Shown here piece by piece: positions 1-11,242 of a DNA stretch of 64,000 nt. A program made the position numbers and the translations under genes. The DNA is from Sparassis latifolia (Eukaryota > Basidiomycota > Agaricomycetes > Polyporales > Sparassidaceae): assembly GCA_018466975.1 (NCBI GenBank), contig CM031562.1, positions 4,513,173 through 4,577,172 of the forward strand, given 5' to 3'. Within the stretch, counting starts at the first letter, position 1. Each line of letters starts with the position of its first letter. Under the pieces are notes generated by a model, which ran no database searches, was not told the origin of the DNA, and worked only from the letters and a program-made list of their open reading frames with translations.

Positions 1-1824
1 TCACGTCGCGCTTCTGCATTGGTCGAAGACATCGCCATACAACCGTCGTGTCTGACGCCACGCCCGCCCCCACTCCTCAACCTCTTCCACGAACGCCCCG
101 CCGCGTGCTCGCTTCTTCGACTCCACGTTCTTGTCGAGCTTTTCCATCTCGACCTCCGCGTAGTCGCCCGTGAGGAACGGCTTGACGAGCGTGTAGTGCA
201 CGATGCGCACATCCGCCGCCATGAGGTCCCGCCACATCTCCGGCTGTCGCTTCTTGATCGCGAGGTTCGCGTTGTACGCGTACGGGAGGCGCAGCGCCTG
301 CATGCCGAAGTAGTGGTTCAGGAACGACTGCTCCGCGTCCTCGGCGGGGTACGCCGCGGTCGCGATCTTGGGGAGCATGTCCTCGAACACGGCCGAGTCC
401 GGGCGGAGGAAGAGCACGCCCGCGTTGAAGGAGCTCGCGAACGCGCGGGAGTCGAGAAACACGTCGGGCACCGCGGCGAACGCGTACGGGAGGGAGAAGA
501 GCTCGTCAAAGTTGCGGCGCACGAGCGTGTCCGCGTCGAGGTATACGAGAGCGCGTACGCCGATCGTGTCGAGGGTCCAGAGCCGCAGCTTCGAGTACTG
601 GTCGAGGAAGTGCCGGTGCACGCCTGCGTGCGGCGGTGGGATGCGCGCAACGGCATGCGGGCGGAAGCCGCTGGCGGTCGCTACGCAGAGGGCTCGCGGT
701 GAGACGCGCTCCGGCAGGTAGAGCAGGATGCGCGCGGCCGTGCTGTTCGCAGCATTTAGCGTGTGCCCGAGTGTCGCGACTGCGGTCGCAAACGCATCAG
801 TGTAGAGACCCGTCACAACTGCATATTCGTTGGAGTTCTCAAACGTGAGGGGCTCAACAACTTTTTCATCCACTATGGGGTGTTGATTTCTATCGAGCAG
901 ATGGGTGAGTAAAAAGTACATATAGGTAGCCAAATACTGAGATACGTTCGTGGATTGGTGTACCCAATCATCAATTCTTACAGATAATTTAGAACGATAG
1001 TAAATTCCGCGCCAGCTTGCGCTCAAGAATCTGTACAGCTGCAAACGTGCCACGGCGCACTGGTTAACTTGCAAGTATCTGAACAATACCGACGACGCTG
1101 ACGACGAAAGAACTATCGGTCTGAAATGAGCTGACCACAACAGTGCGGGGCTTATTGCTCTCCAACAATTGTACCGTCCTCGTTGGGTATCAGCGAAAGT
1201 AACGCCACCCATCCAGTCAGCCCGCACTGAAGGGTACCATGCCAAACCGCGTTCTGCTCTTACAAGCTCGAACTATAATCCAAGGCTTGACCTCAACAGT
1301 GTTTTCAACAACGATGAAATTTCAGGCACATTTCATCGTTGTCGAAGAGAGGCACTCTATAGTTGTCTTTAGAATTAGAGTTGACGCTCAGCACTTTGAA
1401 CAAGTACGGAGATATTCAACGGAAGTCAACGTTGTCCATCGGTACCGCAAACTGGCCTCGTCTAGTCGTGGATGGTGCACAACCAAATATTTCAGCAAGG
1501 GGTACAAGACCTGCGGGAGACTTCATTCAAACCCTAAATTAGGGCTTGCCGCAGGACGGACAAATTATTGTCCGTCCGGTATATCCGTTGCTAAACACGC
1601 GTACCGACCCCGAGGGACACTCACAGAGGCTGATAATTATCCAGAGCACTCGGCCACGGCCAGAAGAACTGCCAGGCAAAAAAGAGGTTGAAGAGCACAG
1701 AGAGCACCACAAAGGCGGTCGTGGGCGTGCACGGCCGCTTGTTCAAGTTCCTGCGTGGATGGCCGGGCGAGTCTGACCAGAGGGGCATGTAGTCCTTGTA
1801 CCGCGAGACGAGGAATGAGAACAT
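1..1824 (-). CDS. GT8 family glycosyltransferase (glycogenin-like), paralogue 1
   Basis: Two exons: 1625-1824 and 1-889 (stop at 1-3), about 362 aa. The start is the ATG at 1822-1824, opening MFSFLVSRYKDY. A short cytoplasmic tail and one membrane segment (AFVVLSVLFNLFFAWQFFW, residues about 35-55) make it a type II Golgi/ER protein. The catalytic domain begins near YAVVTGLYTDAF and carries the GT8 metal-binding DxD motif in YLDADTLV, then FNAGVLFLRP and HYTLVKPF, which are family landmarks. GT8 enzymes are retaining glycosyltransferases using nucleotide sugars; donor and acceptor cannot be read from sequence. The donor CT|GTGAGT and the acceptor GATAG|A restore the same Leu-Asn junction as the neighbouring paralogue, which supports the model. 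The 735-nt intron is unusually long for this genome and holds several hairpins. Tandem with the next gene, same orientation. Confidence 0.85.
1308..1342. repeat. 13-bp perfect inverted repeat, 9-nt loop
   Basis: ACAACGATGAAAT at 1308-1320 is the exact reverse complement of 1330-1342. It can fold as a stem-loop in the intron RNA. Confidence 0.85.
1554..1577. repeat. 10-bp perfect inverted repeat, 4-nt loop
   Basis: GGACGGACAA (1554-1563) pairs with TTGTCCGTCC (1568-1577) around ATTA. It sits about 45 nt inside the intron from the 5' splice site of GT8 paralogue 1. Confidence 0.85.
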
Positions 1825-2289
1825 GGCGTCGACGTGACAGTCGTAGCAGACGACGAGCACGCGCAGAAAAGGAGGATGATGGCGCTCGAGCGCTTCGCCC
1901 GCTGCGACCATTGGCGTCTGCGCTACACGATCGTGCTGCGCCGTTCCTCGGCATTAATCGCCACCTTCCCGGGCCGACATTGGCGGCCACCGGCCGGTGA
2001 ATTCCCTCCCTCGTGCGATGAGATTAGCTGCCTTCGAGACTAGCTTCCTATGCTACTTGCAACTACTGATGCATGCTATAAAATACATCCATGCAACGTT
2101 TAAAAATGCGACGAAAACACCACCGCCCACATACAGAAGGTGACATGAAACCCGTTGTACACGAGAGCTGCTAGTTGACTTCTGCGGTGCAACGCTGATT
2201 GAGCACCCAGCAACAGACAGGCGCAGCAGCGCGATCAGACAGGACACTCACGCGGTGAATGATCGTATCACGACATGCGCCAGACGAGG

Positions 2290-3789
2290 TTATGCTGCCG
2301 CACTCGTGGTGACCGCAGCAGCAGGATGCGCCCGCGAGCACTGCGCGAACGCCTCCGAGTACGTATGCCGCGTCTCCCGCCACGCCCCAAGCCAGATACC
2401 CAGCTCCTCCTCAAACAGCCCGCCCTGGTCGCGCATCCGCCCCTGCACGTGTTCCTCCATGTGCCGCATGTCTATCACCGTGTGCCCGTCCTCCTCCGTG
2501 ACGAGGAACGGCTTGATCACCGTGAAGTGCACGATCCGCGCCTCGCGCGCGAGCAGCGCCGTCCAGAGCGCGGGCTGTCGTATCTTGATTGCGAGGTTCG
2601 CGTTGTACGCGTACGGCAGCCGCACCGCCTCCGCCGCATAGTAGTGGTTGAGGAACGCCTGCTCGGCCTCGTTCATCGGGTACGTCGCGGTCGCGATCTC
2701 GTCCAGCATCGCGTGGAACACGGTCGTCGACGGGCGGAGGAAGAGCACCCCCGCGTTGAACGAGACAACGAACCCACGCTCATCGTAGTACACGTCCGGC
2801 ACCGCCGCGAAGCTGTACGGCAGCCCGAACAGCTCGTCGAAGTTCCGCAGCACGAGCGTGTCCGCGTCCAGGTACACCACGCTCGCGTATCCGCCCGCCC
2901 CGTCGAGCGTCCACAGGTTCAGCTTCGAGTACTGGTCCAGGAAGCGCGGGTGCACGCCCTTGCCGTTGTTCGGCGGCGGGATGCGCGAGATCGGGCGTGG
3001 CATGAACCCGCTCGCGGTCGCGACGCAGAGCGCATGCGGGGAGACGCGGTCGGGGAGGTACAGCAACAGGCGTGCAGCGGTGCTGTTGACCTTGTTGAGG
3101 GAGTGCCCGAGGGTCGCGATGGCGGTCGCATAGGCGTCGGTGTAGAGCGTGGTGACGATGGCGTGTTCGTTTGGGTTTGTTTGCGGTAAGAGGTTGAGTG
3201 CATCCGTGCTGACTATCGGCTGTGTGTTTCTGCAAAAAATTGTAAGTTAGGGGCAGAAGAAACATGTGCATATAGGCATGATAATGCTAGTCGGCTCGAA
3301 ACGCATACCGAGTACATGTGTGAAACAAAACAGTTTCCCGCAGCGACGAAAGAACCCCTTCGTGACGCGTATACGAAGGGCAGTGACTCCGAGACACCTC
3401 GCCACTGCCGTCATAGTGAGAGCGCGCGTCGACGCGATGCACTTACGCCCACCTCACGGTGGTACCTGTATGCACCGGGTCCATGCCTTGGAAGGTCCGA
3501 GCAGGGATATGGGCGGGCAAAGGGAATGCAGGCGTACCGATGACATCCCCCATAGCAATACTCAAAACAGACCGTCGCAGAGGAGTACTCACAGGTTCTG
3601 ATAATTATCGAGGGGTTCCGGCGATCTCCCACGCAGCTTCACACCGAGGACGATATTGAGGACGGCCGAGGCGATAAGGGCGGCGAAAAGGAGGAGGATG
3701 TATATCCGCCTGCCGGTCTTGGCGGCACCAGGGTGGTCTGAGGGGAAAAGGGGAGTGTAGTCCTTGTAGGAGCGGAAGAAGGAGAACAT
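2290..3789 (-). CDS. GT8 family glycosyltransferase (glycogenin-like), paralogue 2
   Basis: Two exons: 3593-3789 and 2290-3229, about 378 aa. Same architecture as the downstream paralogue: start MFSFFRSYKDYTPLF, one membrane segment (IYILLLFAALIASAVLNIVL), a DNYQNL stem before the intron, then a catalytic domain with YLDADTLVLRNFDELF (DxD motif), FNAGVLFLRP and HFTVIKPF. The single intron (3230-3592, 363 nt) lies at exactly the same codon and phase as in paralogue 1, so the pair arose by tandem duplication of an intron-containing gene. The catalytic exon of this copy is very GC-rich. The likely role is glycosylation in the secretory pathway; the substrate is not deducible. Confidence 0.87.
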
Positions 3790-5243
3790 GGTGGGGCGGT
3801 AGGTAGGTAGGTAGGAGAGAGGGTAGTAAACGCGGCAAGGAGATCGGGCACGGTGGTCGGGGACGCCCGTGTCGGACGCTGGGCGTGCACTGAGGCGTGT
3901 ACGCGTGCGTGAAACTCACAAGGGGGGAAATGCAGGTCAATATAGGAGTATTCGATTGCGGAACATTGGTGGGCAGTTTCGTATATATGCACGGGGCGGA
4001 AGGACGTGCGCAGCAGCAGCCGGCCGCTCACCGAGCGTCGAGTGGCTTGTGTACCGAAACGTTTCCAGAGGCGCCCTCCATCAAGCATCAACGTTCAACG
4101 ACTATCAGCTCTCCCTCATTCCGTTTTTCTCCTATCTTACTCTTCGTAGTCGCAAACGTCCACTACATAGAGGACACCGCGACGCAGATGCAGCTTGGGT
4201 CCAACGCTCACGCAAGTATGATGACGCTTACCACATCCTCCGGTTGTGATTTCGCCGAAAGTGCCGCTGGGCTGCCTGCAGAACCGCCCTGCCTCTGAGT
4301 ACAGATACGCTAAAATACTGCGTGTACTTGTAGACTTCCAATATTAATGTAGACTTGCAATGTGTCTCACTCCGGCGAAGCAGAGTGGTTAGCTGGCGCG
4401 CATTCAATCGATCACTGTCGACCGAGTGTTTCAAAATGCTGGGCCCGTCCAGCGCCAAGTGCATGGCAGGGCACACACTGGACACACTCATCATAATCAA
4501 AGATCTGGTACGACAGGCATACGCGACGACTGGCAGGAATACAGCCTCACAGCGTTCAGCTGGACGTAGAAACTTTGAAGAGAGACTTACATACAAAAGC
4601 CTCTGCGTCCGGAAAGATCCAGAGTAGACATGTATCGCCTTACAGCTTGTTTGCGGAAATGTGTGCTGCAGCACATCCCCGTACATAAGGCGGTCCGCGG
4701 CTTCACTGGGCAAAAATGTATGAGCAGAAACAACTGGAGGTGCAAAGAGATCCAGTAGGAGGAGGAAGAGCCGCAGACCCGAGGGAGGCTTGGAGCAAGT
4801 ATCAAGACAAAGTTCAGAGATCCAAGTCAAGGCAGGACAGAGCTCGGACAGCTCCATGAGCAACACTCTCGATGTGCACTTAAAGGGTGCCCACTGATTG
4901 CGCCATCAAGATGGTAATCAACAGCTTTGTTGAAGGAGAACGGCCAGCAGTTCAGTGGGATGCAGGTACATGAGCAGGGATAGCGCCGTGCACGCAGGTG
5001 AACGGGGATGCAAGAAGTGCAGTAGACTGTCCGTTATCTTCTTTACGTGCCCATTCACCTGTTGACAAACTGGCACGAGAGACCAACTCTGAGTTCTAGT
5101 TACACATGCAAGCTTTGTCAATAAAGTTGCATGGGCGACAAATGGTGACATTGTGAGGCTGACAAAACTTACGTTCACTCACCGATACAATTCCTGGACG
5201 GTTTCAAGAGTGGACAACAGCATGTATGTATGGAACTTTGAGA
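3790..5243. other. Gene-poor stretch upstream of the GT8 pair
   Basis: No convincing gene. An open frame on the minus strand (4228-4866) has no recognisable domain, unfavourable composition and no supporting splice structure, so I leave it uncalled. The first few hundred bases presumably hold the promoter of GT8 paralogue 2. The right end is marked by a T10 run at about 5244-5253, the probable poly(A) end of the LINE relic. Confidence 0.5.
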
Positions 5244-6342
5244 TTTTTTTTTTGAAGGAAGCGTAACGGCACATGCGCGCAATTGCACTCGGACAGCCCG
5301 CGCAGGCCTGCTTAGCGGCTGGGGTTTCACCCGACGACCCTCTAAGGAGGAAAAATGCGGTTACGCACGCCCGCCAACAGGCGGGCAGTGTGGGGCTCGC
5401 GTTCATCACATCGGGCGGAGGCCACGGATGCTCCGGCGACCCCTACCCACTAAAACCTCGTGCTGATCTATCCAGTCGTATGGTAGCTCATTTTCGTGTA
5501 GTAGTGTATTTCCCCAGGTTGCTATAATTAAATTCCGGTTTAGAGCACGACGCCCAAGGCTCGGGCCTGTGGATGCTTGGTCGAGGTGGAGCCTGGAGTT
5601 GATTGTGTGTCGCCATCGTGCTTCAATCTCTTGCGGTGAGTGCGAGAAAGACGGGTCATCCTTATGGGAGATGCGCCGTTCACAGCGGAGTTTCCAGATG
5701 AGGTATGCCAACTCAGACACTACGATACGGAAGAGGCGGGAGACTCCGTGATGTATTTTGCCACAGCGTGAGGTGAAGGCAGCTAGACCACATCCCAGGA
5801 TAGTGCCTAGAGAGGGGGGGGCACGTGTGGTGTTTATGAAACCAGAGTGATTTAGCCAGAGTCCAGATAAGGCTTTGGGCTGTGCATTGCGTCAGTATAT
5901 GATGAAGGGATTCTTCCGCTCCGCATGAAGGGCAGGAACCACGGTTGGTCATGGTGGGGATGTGGGTCCAATAGTGTCCACGAGACTTTGAGACTTCGAT
6001 ATGGCGTGGACATTGGTCGCGAGATGCCTTCTAATTAGTGAATGATTACGAGCAGAAGCAGTTCGCAAATAGCTTGGACCACTCCGATGGATTTGGTCAC
6101 CGCCACTGACCAGACGATTAACGCAGGTCATTGTCCCGTAGATACAGAGCTGAGAGTCCGTTGAACCGTGTTGTTGCAAGACGCAGAATGTAGTTTGGAT
6201 ATCGACGCACGTTTCGTCCCAACCGCATGTCGGCACCTCTTCGGAAATCAGGCGCCTCGCATCCCTGCTTATTAGGCGTTCCTAGGCAGAATCCCTCCGC
6301 ATTAAATGCTAGAATTGAAGCAGGTGTTTTCAGTTGCGCCAC
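5244..6342 (-). mobile_element. Decayed LINE-type retrotransposon 3' end (zf-RVT / RNase H region)
   Basis: Read on the minus strand, broken frames give the C-terminal region of basidiomycete non-LTR polyproteins. Around 5970-5850 there is YWTHIPTMTNRG, then a Cys-His knuckle CPSCGAEESLHHILTQC and LIWTLAKSLW, which is the reverse-transcriptase zinc-binding pattern. After a frameshift near 5750-5765 it continues as GVSRLFRIVVSELAYLIWKL with RWRHTINSRL, ending at 5406. More frameshifts lie upstream (about 5980 and 6230). A T10 run on the plus strand at 5244-5253 (A10 on the element strand) about 150 nt past the stop fits the poly(A) tail of target-primed reverse transcription. No reverse-transcriptase core or endonuclease was found, so the copy is 5'-truncated and dead. 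Confidence 0.72.
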
Positions 6343-7296
6343 TCAGGAAGCGATTCGCCTGCAAAGCGTCGGGTCTAGATGCATGGAAGACGAAGACGGT
6401 GGGTTATCTCCCGAATCCCGATATTCAACCTTGTTCGAAGATTCCTTGCCAGCGTACAAGCTTGATTCCTGCGGCATAGTCGCCTTCCAGTAAGTACTTG
6501 GGCACGCGGCTCGGACTCGCCTTACTTCACCACCTCCGAAATGCGGAGCACGAAGGAATCGCCGGGTGCGACAGCGAGTTGGCAGCTTCTCAGGTGTTCG
6601 GCCATGTCTTTTAACCTCTTCTGACGCTTGTACTCTCAAACGTAAAGCGTTACGTGGCGTCCGTCTTTGAGAACCTGAGCCATGAGCTACAGGTCTACCG
6701 GTGCGATATCGAGTGGAGTTCACTTGGGGCCTGAACAGAAAGTGCTGGAAACGCCTTGCTGGAGTCTGGACGTGAACGGCGTGAAAATTCTGGTCCTCGA
6801 GGCGGATTTGAAAGAAAGGTACAAATTTAAATACGTGCTGATTTGACGCTGTCCGAGTCGGGATGTGTTTCGGTTCCATACATAACCTTGATGGGCGTTA
6901 CGACGGAGAAGTGATCCTCATGTGACACTAGATTATCTTGTTAGAACACCCTATGTAGTGAGGCAGAGTACGTGTTGGGTGCGGAAGGCCTTGAAATCGT
7001 ATGGCCCGACGAGAAAGATGCAGGCACAAAATAGGCGGTCCCGAGTGGCGCAAGCGTGGGAAATGCCGAGCGACGGGAACCGCCGGACGGTGCCGCGGGA
7101 GCATGTCTCTTTCCTGATCGGGACCGGAGATTATCCCGCCAATGGGAGCCCACATAGATCATGTGATGCGCGTTCGCCATGTTGTTTACGCTCCTCATGA
7201 ACTCGCTGCTTCCTCTCCCTGAGCTTCCGCTCTTTTGCCCCCCCCCCATCTTCCACCCCCCACTGCAGACCCCCACCCTCCAGTCTGTCACCTAAG
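6343..7296. other. Intergenic, no recognisable gene
   Basis: A minus-strand open frame (6343-6879) has no recognisable motif and lies just 5' of the LINE relic; it may be degenerate element sequence. The last 150 bases include C-rich tracts (about 7237-7275) before the cupredoxin-like gene start at 7297, probably promoter or 5' UTR. Confidence 0.45.
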
Positions 7297-8153
7297 ATGC
7301 ACTCCTTCTCCGTGTTTCTTTCTGCTGTAAGCTTCATTTTATTTTATTTCGCGTTTGCGTGAACTTGCAACTCATAAAGTTTTCGTCTATCGTGCTTTTT
7401 TCCTTCGTGTTGCGCGTCCTTTCCGTGATACAGCTGACTGCGGTCATCGGTGCATCCGCGACGCAATATGTTATTACCGTTGGCGGCAACACCACCACGA
7501 ACTCCAGTCTGGTTTTCCAACCGCAGGAAGTGCACGCCGCGCTCGGCGATAGCGTCGTCTTCAACTGTGCGTTCGTCCTTTCTACCTCCGATGACATATT
7601 CGCTCACCCCAGCCTCCACTTGCCATGACTGCAGTCACGCTCGGTAACCACTCCGCGACGCAGTCCACCTTCGCAGCGCCCTGCGTGCTCGCGTTCGAGA
7701 CGAACAGCAGCATCAACGGCTTCAACTCGGAGTTCCGCGACGCAGGCAACGGTACTGCCATCACCATCCTCAACGTCACCATCGACGAGACGAACGTGAA
7801 CACACCTCTGTGGTTCTTCGACTACAACACGTGCGCCAAGGGCGGTGTTGGCGTTATCAACGCCAACGACTCCTCCACTCAGACTCTCCTGGGCTTCGAG
7901 GTGCGCAGCCTCGTTCATGTTTGATCATTTTGGACTGATCGTTTGCGGGTCACAGCGTAATGCGATCCGCCTGAATGGCACGAACAGCTCGAGCACCTCA
8001 AGCGCGTACCCGAGCTCGACTGCCCCTTCGTCAACGTCCGCGTCCTCCTCGTCCTCGACTGCGACAAGCTCTTCAGCTGCGGATCGCAATGTCGTGATCG
8101 GCGGGCTGTCTGCGATTCCTCTCGCCTTTGCGGCTCTTCTCCTCAACTTCTAG
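7297..8153 (+). CDS. GPI-anchored cupredoxin-like extracellular serine-rich protein
   Basis: Four exons: 7297-7326, 7434-7566, 7635-7900 and 7956-8153, 208 aa. The first exon supplies only MHSFSVFLSA. The splice completes a signal peptide ending ...VIGASA, followed by the mature start TQYVITVGG. Residues about 20-140 form a cupredoxin fold (FQPQEVHAALGDSVVFNF, GNHSATQSTFAAPC), then a Ser/Thr/Ala-rich stalk and a hydrophobic tail (LSAIPLAFAALLLNF) fitting GPI attachment. Fungal relatives are wall or secreted proteins. The usual copper-ligand segment (WFYC, then HC, then GM) reads here WFFDYNTCAKGGVGVIN, so the Cys, His and Met ligands look replaced; copper binding is doubtful. All phases agree across the three introns. 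Confidence 0.85.
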
Positions 8154-9046
8154 TGCTCCTCCATGTGAGGCACGGGCTGTCTGACTCAGTATATACCCCG
8201 TTTGACGATTTACGAAAATGCTGCTCCGGTCGTGGAGCTGACGGGAGGGCACGGGGTTGTAGAGGATGATGTGATGGTCTCACACCATCACGTCTGCTTG
8301 GGGAAAACGTAGATGCTCAGACACCAGCCCGTGACTGGTTCGCTACGCGCCTGGTTTCCTCTGACTGGTTGATCTCCGCTTTCCGGCTTCACTATTGGTT
8401 TCTGCTCGCCGCGTTTTCCGCCATATCCGTAGACTATCGTATACCATCTGCATTGCTCATTGTCGACTATTCTCCCTTCCACTCACGTCTAACCTGGTTC
8501 GCAACGACGTTTACTTGTGCTCTTGCGTTTGCTCTGCTACTTTGTGTCCGTGTTCCACTCATACCCCCTGCTATACCCTCGTCTTCTTGCCACTCCCATA
8601 TGTATCGGGTACTTATGACGACATTGATAGACACACGGTGTTTGTTGTGTTCTTTTGTGCGAGTTTCTGTGTCGTAGACTGCATATTTATCCGAGTTTCT
8701 TGTCATCTTGTCGATGTTCTGCTATTTTGCTGGCGTGCAGTTGACCGTTGACGACGGGAAGTGCCAACGTCGATCGAGTACACCGAATCTCGAGATCGCA
8801 AAGATCGACAAGCCTCCGAGGACCGTGACTCGGGCTCTGGCCGCCACTGCCCTCGAGGCGGTCTACTCCGGTTGGCTATGGACCGTAATCTCTCCTCTGG
8901 GCGTTGAGATCTTGAAGTATCGCTACACTCGCAGGTTCTCCCGTTTACAGTTTCAAACATTTCGAGCGTTACGGTTGACGCTGACTGGCGCGGGCAGCAC
9001 TGGGAGGTCCATCTGAACTACCAGGTAGAGTGCACAAGTGTAGGTG
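8154..9046. other. Intergenic, no recognisable gene
   Basis: Open frames here have no recognisable domain. A small inverted repeat (GTGATGG ... CCATCAC, about 8271-8291) lies some 120 bases past the cupredoxin stop and may be part of its 3' end. The right end is the promoter of the DUF3445 gene. Confidence 0.45.
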
Positions 9047-11242
9047 ATGGTCCTGTCAATACCGGACGACTTGCGTTCGCGGTGGACTGTCCGTGACGTC
9101 GTCGTTATCGCCCTGGTCACCGTGTTCTACGGGGTGTTGTATGTGCGCACCCGCACGCGTTCTGCTACCGGCGTGGGCGCATATATCGCCAAGGTGCCCG
9201 AGGACGATTGTTCCGAGGACCCGTTTACGGTAGAAGAGAAGCCACAGGGAATGATACTAGGCGCGTGCGCGCCCCAAACCCGTTATACGGGCCCAAAGCG
9301 ATGAGGCCACAGGGAGGTCGCCTCCCCGAGCCGGACCCACTCTCCGACTTCGACCCATCCCACGCGTCGCTGAGGGACTACGTCTACGCGAATCGCACTC
9401 TGCGCTATCCGTACTTTCAGGTACGTCTGTTTCACTGTGATTATAATGGAGAGCGTCTTTATCAGCGGATTGGTTTTCTTGCTGGATTGTGCACCGCGCA
9501 CAGACGATGGCGCACCAGCCGATGCACGTCAACGATTGGATAGAGATCGACAGCGAGTACGCGTGGTACCTCGACGAGAAGGCGCGGGTCATCGCGAAGC
9601 GCGGTGTGTCTTTATGCACAGTCAAATGATTATCTCTCTGACTAAACAACTCTGGGGCGCCCTCCCAGGCACGAAGGTACTCGACTCGCTCCCGGAGAAT
9701 GACGACGCGTGCGCGGAACTCCTCGCGACGCTCGTCGAGCACCTCCCGCAGCGCTTTCCCACCCTCTTCGCGCGCCTCCCGCCGCCCGGCCGCGGCATCT
9801 GGAACAGGGTAACAGACGAACGCTTCTCCGCTACAGACGGCCTGCGCGGGGTCGACGCGCTGCGTGTCGTTTCCAGGTAATTCACACGCGAGGCATCTCC
9901 CATAGAGATTCACTAGATATCTTGACAGGCTGGTGCAGGACGACTTCCTCATGGCGCGTGAGCGCCCCGACGGGCAGGTCTACCTCGTCGGCGGCCTGCT
10001 CGCGTTCCCCGGTGCGTTTTACCCTCACCTTGCTGAACGTAGCAAATGACGCACCGTCCGCCGCAGGCTCGTACCTCCTCTCGGAGCACATCGGCCAGCC
10101 CCTGCACGCCCTGCACGCCGCCGTCCCGCATTTCGCTGAGAAGATCCTCCGCAGCGTCGCGCGCACGCTCGTGCGCTTCCCTCCCGATCGACCATTCGAG
10201 CGCTCGAGTTGGATGGTCGTGGACGACCGAAACTTGTTTTGGCGTGCGTCTTCTTCGTCCAATTTTTCCCCCTAGCGCTTACTGACGGGACTGGCTGCAG
10301 ATAATATCGCGTCTAATCCGCTGCGCGAGACGCAGCGCCCGGAGGACCTGTTCTTGCGGATCGACCATCAGACGTTCCGGAAGCTCCCTCGTACTGGTGG
10401 CATCGTATTCGGCATGTGAGTACAGTTGTTCATGTGTTGTATGGATGAGAGGTCGCCCCAGCGGTATCTAGGCGAGCCTGGGGACCACGTAAATGTTATC
10501 ATATTCATGGTCTTCCAGGCCCAGAAGCGTCTCACTGGCTCATGTAACGCCAAATGCCTGATCGCCGGCACGGTGCGTCGAGCTACCGCCCAAATATTTA
10601 TACCCTGCACGTACTCGATCGACAAGGACCTGACCCGTGCTATGCCCTGCAGCCACCCAGTGTTGAAACGGATGGGCGACCTCGCGGACACCCCGCTCGT
10701 GCCTGCGCTACTCGCGAAGATGCACACCGAGTCGGACGAGGCGTTGCTGAAGGTCGGCACCCCCTGCTCTTCGTCATCCGCTCAAAATCTGATTTTTGAG
10801 CACTTCTGCTGCGCTTGGCGGTCGTGTGGTCGATCCGCAGTACAAGGGCGCGCCAAAATATTCTGCGCTGCTGTTGCCCTACCTGGAGCAATGTACGAGG
10901 AGCCAGATTGCTCGCGGTCTTGTTCTGTGCGTCTCTTGTTGCAGTCCTGTGGCTGGAAGGTTCATGCGACGCATTCTAGAGATGAAGATTTGGAGGACGT
11001 TGCAACTTTTCGGGAGCTGGCAGGGCGCGTACATACGGAGTCAACATGATTTCTATACATTTTATCCATTCAATCCAATGTCCGAGCGGACGGACAGCGC
11101 GACATTTTGTGTGAGTTTGGCTAGGCTGGTAGAAGACCGGCGAGTCATTGTTCACAACAGCACATGTCGAATGTATATGCTTGAGATCGCTAACGGCGTA
11201 ATTTCCTTGACTTGGAACGTGTACATTCCTCCTTCGGGATAA
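9047..11242 (+). CDS. Membrane-anchored DUF3445 (HDOD-like) protein
   Basis: Nine exons: 9047-9229, 9313-9420, 9504-9603, 9669-9876, 9929-10011, 10067-10243, 10301-10415, 10653-10752 and 10841 onward, up to 491 aa. An N-terminal membrane segment (VVVIALVTVFYGVLYV) is followed by family landmarks: RYPYFQTMAHQPMHVNDWIE, VLDSLPENDDACAELL, LLSEHIGQPLHALHAAVP, LFLRIDHQTFRKLP and HPVLKRMGDLADTP. DUF3445 (PF11927) contains heme-dependent oxidative N-demethylase-like proteins; fungal members are often mis-named mannosyltransferases. Activity here is inferred from the family only. The conserved part ends near 10930 (SQIARGL); the in-frame tail to 11242 looks unlike the family, so the true 3' end may use another splice or stop. 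Confidence 0.78.

Larger units (their letters stand above)
890..1624 (-). other. Unusually long intron with several inverted repeats
   Basis: This 735-nt intron separates the membrane-anchor exon from the catalytic exon. The paralogue's equivalent intron is 363 nt, and most introns in the window are 50-65 nt. It contains a perfect 13-bp inverted repeat (1308-1320 with 1330-1342), a 6-bp repeat built on CCCTAA/TTAGGG (1532-1544) and a perfect 10-bp stem with a 4-nt loop (1554-1577). I see no coding exon in it. Confidence 0.7.

Noticed and set aside
19..702. Long plus-strand open frame opposite the GT8 catalytic exon
   Set aside because: It is the antisense shadow of the GT8 exon; Arg/Glu/Val-rich composition from the GC-rich opposite strand and no domain.
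1532..1544. Interstitial telomere repeat (CCCTAA/TTAGGG)
   Set aside because: Only one unit in each orientation forming a palindrome; no tandem telomeric array.
2275..3189. 304-codon plus-strand open frame
   Set aside because: Antisense shadow of GT8 paralogue 2, whose minus-strand frame carries the DxD motif and a conserved splice junction.
4228..4866. 212-codon minus-strand open frame
   Set aside because: No known motif, no coherent splicing and it lies in a gene-poor zone; not enough to call a gene.
6343..6879. 178-codon minus-strand open frame next to the LINE relic
   Set aside because: No reverse transcriptase, endonuclease or host domain could be recognised.
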